Origin: Owenia fusiformis
Lineage: Eukaryota; Annelida; Polychaeta; Sabellida; Oweniidae
Assembly (NCBI GenBank): GCA_903813345.2
Contig: CAIIXF020000007.1
Coordinates: forward strand, 26,572,698 to 26,585,563
Length of the DNA stretch: 12,866 nucleotides
Reading direction: 5' to 3'
Shown here: positions 8,901-12,866 of the stretch, in pieces
Layout: every line of letters starts with the position of its first letter
Position numbering within the stretch: position 1 is the stretch's first letter
Translations under genes and position numbers: made by a program
Notes under the pieces: model-generated
What the model was told of the DNA's origin: nothing
The model's input: only the letters and a program-made list of their open reading frames with translations
Database searches by the model: none

Positions 8901-11900
8901 AAATCTGCAATTTCTATGCATATTCAGGCTTAAGACATAGGTAGCAAAAACAAGCAATATTAGCAAAATGTTTTTCTCTTTTTCAGTTTACCACCCATAT
9001 TGGTCATATGTTTGATTGTTGCTGGTGCATTCTGGGCATTACGTCTGATAAAGGTGATCTACAATGTCTCAAAATACTATGAAATCAGATGTTTTTACAT
9101 GACGGCCCTCAAACTGTCAGTTGTAAGTACCCCATTGACTGTGAAAGTAATATTACAGTAGTTATGCATATTTGGATCCTTCTTTAATTTGAAGTTAATA
9201 CTATTTAAAAAGATACGAGAAATCGGGAGATTTTTATCTGGGGATTTATTCGCCTCCTTAAATGCCTCCTTATACATGTATCTTAGTTATATATGAACAG
9301 GTACATTTTGATATATAACACTATGGGGGTAAGCGTTCTATAGTTGATCACGAACGCCATATATGCAAAGTATTGTTCTGAATTTTCGAATTTGGTGTTA
9401 GATTACGGTACTCATACCTTATACATGTATCTTAGTTAATACTGATATATTCTATATGGGATAAATCATGTCATTCTAGGATGATATGGCAAACATGACG
9501 TGGCATGAGGTACAGACATGTATGAGGAATGTACAGAAAGAATTGCAGATGTGTATTCACAAGTCTGATCTCACTGAGCTAGGTAAGTATTACTGAAATT
9601 AATCATATTACAGGGTTTGATACATGAAGTGATTTGTCTTTCTGTCGAATGAATAAATTATGATTTGAAAATCTTAATTAGCAAACATGGGGCCTTAATA
9701 TTATATTCTGTGCTTTGTATTAGTCTCATGCAAGTGGTGACATTGTTATAGTCTCCAACTTTTTGTGGACAGTGTTCGGCATTTTTTGTCTGGCGTTTGG
9801 CATTCAGCAGTTGGTGTTTGGTGGTCTGCATTTGTAACAAATGGCAGGTGGTGACATATTGCATGTTAATGCCTTGTAATTTATTGTAGTATTATTAATC
9901 GGTTTGATGTATTGCCCTAAAAAACATTGTTGTAAGGAAATTAATCTTGCTTTCAGATATTTATCACAGAATACTGCGTTTCAAGAACTATGAGATTGCC
10001 ATGGTTAACAAATCCCTACTAAGTCTTAAATACAGAGTTCCTTTCATAGGAGAATAGTAAGTGGAAAAATGTATTTCAATCAATGGAAAAGTGTATTTAC
10101 ACTTGCAGAAATTTGTATGAACAAAAGAAAAAAAAGTGTCTCTTATTTTATTGGTTAGTTACCTCATGTTATAATTTATATAAAAAATGATTATTGCATA
10201 TCTCATTGAGGGAATAACATCATTTATATAAAGTATTTAAACCTTTTTCATTTCAGTGCCTTTTTATCAACTGGACTAAAGTACAACTTGGAAATGATTC
10301 TGTTTTGTAAGTATTCACATTTATTATGTCTCCACCATTCAGTCGGCATTTTAGCGTCTGTGTCTGTAACAAATTCTTCCACTTTTGTATTTGCAAATCG
10401 GTGTTGACATTTTGTCATGTATAGCCTTTTATGAAAATATGCTAAAATATTGAATATATTGTACATGTATATTATGTAGAAGTAAATAAATTAGTGAATA
10501 AATATAAAGTGAATAAATTAGGAGTTTCTTTACAATCATTCATTTTAATTCCATTTTAATACATGGATCGAAAAGAAATTGAAATTTTTCCATGTGAGTA
10601 TTCAGAGTTGAACTTATTTTTATTTTTTGTTTACACAGGGGGACCTTATGCACCATTCGAAAGCTACTGGCATCTGAAACCTGATTTCAAAAATATACAC
10701 AAAAGAAAAGATTTAGCCGACGAGTAAGTGCTGGTCGTTCAATATTCATGTAATATGTACAGAAAATATATGGCATTCATAGCTACAAGGTTTTAGAAAA
10801 GTTATAAACATGGATTAGACCTATTAAAATGAATTAATATAGGAAGTTGCTTTAAGTATTAACTGCAGTGTATATAACTTGGATGTAATATTTGAGGAAT
10901 TTAAATTGGGGCAGTTGTTTTGATTGCAGGTTATCTAAAAAGATCATGTGGTATGGTGTGATAAACCTGGTGCTTTCTCCACTGATATTTCTATGGCAGA
11001 TATTGTACTCATTCTTTCGCTACGCAGAGGTGAGTGGCATTTCACAATAGTTTTTGAATGGTATTTTGAGTCTGTGGGATTGATACCTAAGCATCCATCT
11101 ACAAGTTTGTTTGTTTAACCTTTTGGTACAAATTAAAACTGGTATTCCCATTAGTTCATATGCCCATTAATTTTATGTTTTTTCATTTATCTAAAAGTAT
11201 CTATTTGAAAATTGACCTGTCCATTCCATTTCCAAGTATGAAGTCCAAAAGTAACATTTTGCCAAAATATATGGGGTCTTGGGAGTCCTTTATTATTTAT
11301 ATATATTCTTTACAAAGGGCTGATGTGAAAAGTCATTCCAAAGACTTAGACCAACTTCCAAATTGTTATATTAAACTTATTCTTAAGCATGTTTCCATTA
11401 TTTTAAAGATGAGAACTGACAGATTATCTTGTTAGTCCTCCTTGTCTAACCTGACCTCAATTAATCTACATTTTAATCTGCAGGTGCTAAAACGGGAACC
11501 TAACTTACTTGGGGCCAGACGCTGGTCGTTATACGCCCGCCTTTACTTACGTCATTACAATGAATTGGACCATGAGTTTGACGCAAGATTAAACAGAGGA
11601 CATAAATGCGCATCCCGATATATGAGTATTTTTACGTCTCCAATGATAGTTGTAATCGCCAAGTAAGTAATGACAGTGTTCTCCACAGGATTTTTTCTCA
11701 GCTGGATGTAGAATTCAGATTTTTTAAATCTAAAATAGATGTCTCTGCCTGATGAAAATATCCAAAGGACTGTGTACATGTACTTCATTATTGTAGCATG
11801 AAAATTGACAAATAAGAGAAAATTTTATTTTAGATTAGATAAAAAAGTAATATATTCATTACATAATATCAAGAATTTTGATAATAAAAACAAGAACAAG

Positions 11901-12805
11901 AACAAAATGCAATCTCCAAAATCTGAAAATCCTAATATTGAAATCTATATATTTTCAGATTTGTTGCTTTCTTTGCTGGTTCTATATTAGCTGTGCTAGT
12001 CATTCTGACTGTGATAGATGAAGATGTCTTAGCTGTTGAGCATGTCCTATCAACCATGACTATCTTAGGTAGGATGATATCTATATTTATACTGCAATAC
12101 TCTATACTGAAGTATATTGAGCATACTCATTGGCTTATTTGTGGTCACTTGATATAAAAATTAGGAGTGGGGGAAATTTTACTTTACTTAATTTAACTTA
12201 AAGTCTCCGATAAATCGGGCTACGTATACCGCCGTGTTTACATTAGGGAATTAGAAGAGTTTATTTTTTATTTAGGTATGCAAGCTACGTATATCAATAT
12301 TAGGCCTTCATTCATGTACTCGTGTGCATGTAATCAGCATGCCCTTCAATATTATGTAAACCAGGCTATTCAAGTACTGTATAATGTACACTATTTACAG
12401 ATTTATGTGTGTACTACACACACACAATACAATTCCCTGGGAAACAAAATACAAATACTTTTTATATGTTCAAAATGAGCCATTTGATTGATGCAAACAC
12501 TAATTAGCTTCATAAATAACATCTACAAAGTATATCTAATAGTAATTTTCAATTTCAATGGTGAAACTTCCCTGGTTACGATTATATGGGAAATCATCAC
12601 GAGACGAAGATCGTTCGCCTTCCTGGCTTACCTCTGAATCTTGTACCCGGTAATCTCTTTATATAGTTTATCGAGAGCGGTGCGCCTGCGCAGTTTTAAA
12701 CTTTGGCGCACACTTTAAGGAAATTGTGTTTTTAATTTAAGTAAATGATTTAATTCTTTTTTAGGCGTGGTTGTAGCGATATGCAAGTCTATGATCCCCG
12801 ATGAA
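5953..12805 (+). CDS. ATG9: ATG9 (ATG9A-like) autophagy lipid scramblase, N-terminal half, partial at right edge
   Basis: Multi-pass protein of Golgi/endosome-derived vesicles; forms a trimeric scramblase that works with ATG2 in autophagosome growth. Twelve coding exons: 5953-6061, 6634-6742, 7181-7324, 8987-9122, 9480-9582, 9957-10056, 10257-10306, 10639-10723, 10930-11029, 11484-11662, 11959-12068, 12765-12805. All junctions are GT/AG and in phase; total 1266 nt, 422 codons, about half of the human protein. The N-terminus MTEYQTGYQALGSF aligns with human DTEYQRLEAS and keeps a tyrosine sorting motif (YQAL, 8-11). Membrane helices lie near residues 73-89, 126-143, 284-308 and 373-390. Conserved blocks include NHIENLDEFF, CIHKSDLTELDIYHRILRF, VNKSLLSLKYRVP, LKREPNLLGARRWSLY, YLRHYNELDHEFDARLNRG and DEDVLAVEHVL. 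The KRE at 315-317 corresponds to human K321-E323, residues I recall being mutated in scramblase studies. Start 5953 is chosen from this alignment, though a longer N-terminus is possible. The gene continues to the right. Confidence 0.98.
6062..6633 (+). other. ATG9 intron after coding exon 1
   Basis: 572-bp intron, GTAAGT to TTTTCAG. It contains the GTGGTGACA-family repeat at 6369-6492. The remainder is AT-rich and featureless. Confidence 0.9.
6369..6492. mobile_element. GTGGTGACA-family short element, copy 1
   Basis: It begins TGTCACCACC (6369-6378) and ends with the exact reverse complement GGTGGTGACA (6483-6492). A second GTGGTGACA just inside the left end makes a 9-bp-arm hairpin (6369-6377 with 6384-6392). 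The interior is a degenerate GGCGTTTGG-like repeat ending in CTGTAACAAATGG. Related copies lie at 9733-9856 and about 10327-10420. No coding capacity and no clear target duplication. Confidence 0.55.
6743..7180 (+). other. ATG9 intron after coding exon 2
   Basis: 438-bp intron, GTAAGT to TTTTTCAG. No repeats or motifs stand out. The minus-strand open frame from 7372 to 7013 is an antisense shadow of the following exon plus this intron. Confidence 0.9.
7778..8835. mobile_element. hAT-like MITE copy interrupted by a nested insertion
   Basis: Left terminus CAGTGATCTCCCCAG (7778-7792), then a GCACCCACCTGA phrase twice and ACTTGAAAATGAGAAA to 7908. The sequence resumes after the insertion at CCAATTTTGGTC and runs through ATTTCGCACCAACTTGAG to about 8830. 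Both parts align in order to 5370-5506. The right terminus has decayed beyond recognition. The match is diverged, so the element is old. Confidence 0.6.
7909..8772. mobile_element. 864-bp nested insertion with CAGTC...GACTG ends
   Basis: It interrupts the element at 7778-8835. The first bases CAGTCGAAATGTT and the reverse complement of the last bases CAGTCAATATGGT match at 10 of 13 positions. TATT flanks both ends (7905-7908 and 8773-8776). Removing the insert and one TATT restores good alignment with the uninterrupted copy near 5430. An alternative right boundary uses a CATATT repeat (7903-7908, 8762-8767) but aligns less well. No transposase is encoded. The interior carries YY1-like, CCAAT and NRF1-like motifs and is richer in CpG than the surrounding intron. 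Confidence 0.5.
9123..9479 (+). other. ATG9 intron after coding exon 4
   Basis: 357-bp intron, GTAAGT to TTCTAG. It contains a perfect 22-bp direct repeat at 9268-9289 and 9417-9438. No other feature is seen. Confidence 0.9.
9268..9438. repeat. Perfect 22-bp direct repeat separated by 127 bp
   Basis: An identical 22-mer beginning CCTTATACATGTATC occurs at 9268-9289 and 9417-9438. The 127 bp between has no strong self-similarity and no coding frame. It could be a long target-site duplication around a small insertion, or a local duplication that has since diverged. Confidence 0.75.
9583..9956 (+). other. ATG9 intron after coding exon 5
   Basis: 374-bp intron, GTAAGT to TTTCAG. About a third is the GTGGTGACA-family element at 9733-9856; the rest is AT-rich. 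Confidence 0.9.
9733..9856. mobile_element. GTGGTGACA-family short element, copy 2
   Basis: It runs from AGTGGTGACA (9733-9742) to GGTGGTGACA (9847-9856) and contains TTATAGTCTCCAAC, degenerate GGCGTTTGGCATT repeats and TGTAACAAATGG. It lacks the leading TGTCACCACC seen in copy 1, so its left end is probably truncated. Confidence 0.55.
10307..10638 (+). other. ATG9 intron after coding exon 7
   Basis: 332-bp intron, GTAAGT to TTACACAG. It contains a degraded GTGGTGACA-family copy near its 5' end; the rest is AT-rich with near-repeated GTGAATAAAT phrases around 10495. Confidence 0.9.
10327..10420. mobile_element. GTGGTGACA-family short element, copy 3 (degraded)
   Basis: It starts TGTCTCCACCATTC, close to the TGTCACCACC end of copy 1, and keeps TCTGTAACAAAT and a terminal GGTGTTGACATTTTG. 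It is shorter and more diverged than the other copies. Confidence 0.45.
11030..11483 (+). other. ATG9 intron after coding exon 9
   Basis: 454-bp intron, GTGAGT to CTGCAG. A 91-codon open frame (11160-11435) lies inside, but it resembles no family I know, and the flanking exons splice in phase without it. No repeat was recognised. Confidence 0.9.
11674..11684 (+). mobile_element. Isolated CAGTGTTCTCC terminus of the hAT-like family
   Basis: Eleven bases identical to the terminus of the element ending at 5506 occur 12 bp after the donor of the intron at 11663-11958. The following ACAGGATTTTTTCTCAG may be part of the same element. No right end was identified, so the extent is unknown. Confidence 0.35.
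12069..12764 (+). other. ATG9 intron after coding exon 11
   Basis: 696-bp intron, GTAGGA (a weaker donor than the others) to TTTTTAG. It includes GCTACGTATA twice (12219-12228 and 12284-12293), a short CA run near 12414-12425, and a CpG-richer part (about 12590-12720) with an NRF1-like motif. The open frame at 12278-12478 matches nothing. Confidence 0.85.
12681..12692. promoter_or_regulatory. NRF1-like motif in an ATG9 intron
   Basis: TGCGCCTGCGCA differs by one base from the palindromic NRF1 consensus (YGCGCAYGCGCR). It lies in a locally CpG-richer patch about 70 bp before an exon. Motif evidence only. Confidence 0.25.
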
Positions 12806-12866
12806 GTAAGTTGTACTGCTTGTTTTTTATGTCTTGTTAGATAAGTCAAAACTTTATATTCTTAAA

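Larger units (their letters stand above)
7325..8986 (+). other. Longest ATG9 intron, after coding exon 3
   Basis: 1662-bp intron, GTAAGT to TTTTTCAG. Its size is largely explained by a hAT-like element starting at 7778 that is itself interrupted by an 864-bp insertion (7909-8772). Sequence on either side of these elements is plain AT-rich intron. Confidence 0.9.

Noticed and set aside
11160-11435. 91-codon plus-strand open frame in an ATG9 intron
   Set aside because: No family resemblance; AT-rich composition; the flanking ATG9 exons splice in phase without it.
11555-11788. 77-codon minus-strand open frame
   Set aside because: Antisense shadow of ATG9 coding exon 10 and the following intron.
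12219-12293. GCTACGTATA repeated 65 bp apart
   Set aside because: A 10-mer with a palindromic TACGTA core in AT-rich DNA; no further similarity around the two copies.
12405-12425. TG/CA run with hairpin potential
   Set aside because: Ordinary short microsatellite-like sequence.
1-12866. CRISPR array, tRNA, rRNA, operon or phage-like system
   Set aside because: No regularly spaced repeats, cloverleaf or conserved rRNA segments were seen, and the content is a spliced animal gene pair.

Overview
The window is animal nuclear DNA: AT-rich, with short coding exons separated by GT...AG introns and several families of short non-autonomous transposons inside the introns. It holds the 5' halves of two conserved, divergently transcribed genes. 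On the minus strand is CNOT9 (RQCD1/CAF40, a CCR4-NOT subunit), running from about 4.8 kb out through the left edge. On the plus strand is ATG9 (the autophagy lipid scramblase), running from about 5.1 kb out through the right edge. The proteins resemble the vertebrate ones closely, and ATG9 is a single ATG9A-like form. The compact introns and repeat types suggest an invertebrate, possibly a hemichordate or other non-vertebrate deuterostome; this taxonomic guess is weak.

Layout. 1-2257: five coding exons of CNOT9 (168 codons), which splice with consistent phase. 2264-4776: a 2.5 kb intron in the CNOT9 5' UTR with a CTCF-like site, an ETS+YY1 pair and a 29-bp palindrome. 4777-5178: a CpG-richer interval with the inferred leader exons of both genes and, between them, the probable bidirectional promoter. 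That promoter contains a CACGTG E-box, a forkhead/FOXO site and a full CRE within 34 bp. 5953-12805: twelve coding exons of ATG9 (exactly 422 codons, about half of the protein), separated by introns of about 200 bp to 1.7 kb.

Mobile DNA. A 206-bp MITE (1868-2073) sits in a CNOT9 intron. A CAGTG(T/A)TCTCC-ended, hAT-like family appears in ATG9 introns (about 5370-5506, 7778-8835, and a terminus at 11674). One of these copies is interrupted by an 864-bp insertion (7909-8772), and the paralogous uninterrupted copy allows the insertion point to be placed. A third family with GTGGTGACA ends occurs three times in ATG9 introns.

How the genes relate. CNOT9 acts in mRNA deadenylation and decay, and ATG9 supplies membrane lipid for autophagosome growth. 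Their arrangement suggests shared promoter control. No tRNA, rRNA, CRISPR array or prokaryote-type system is visible. No wholly new system was found; the most interesting signals are in the promoter and the nested mobile elements.
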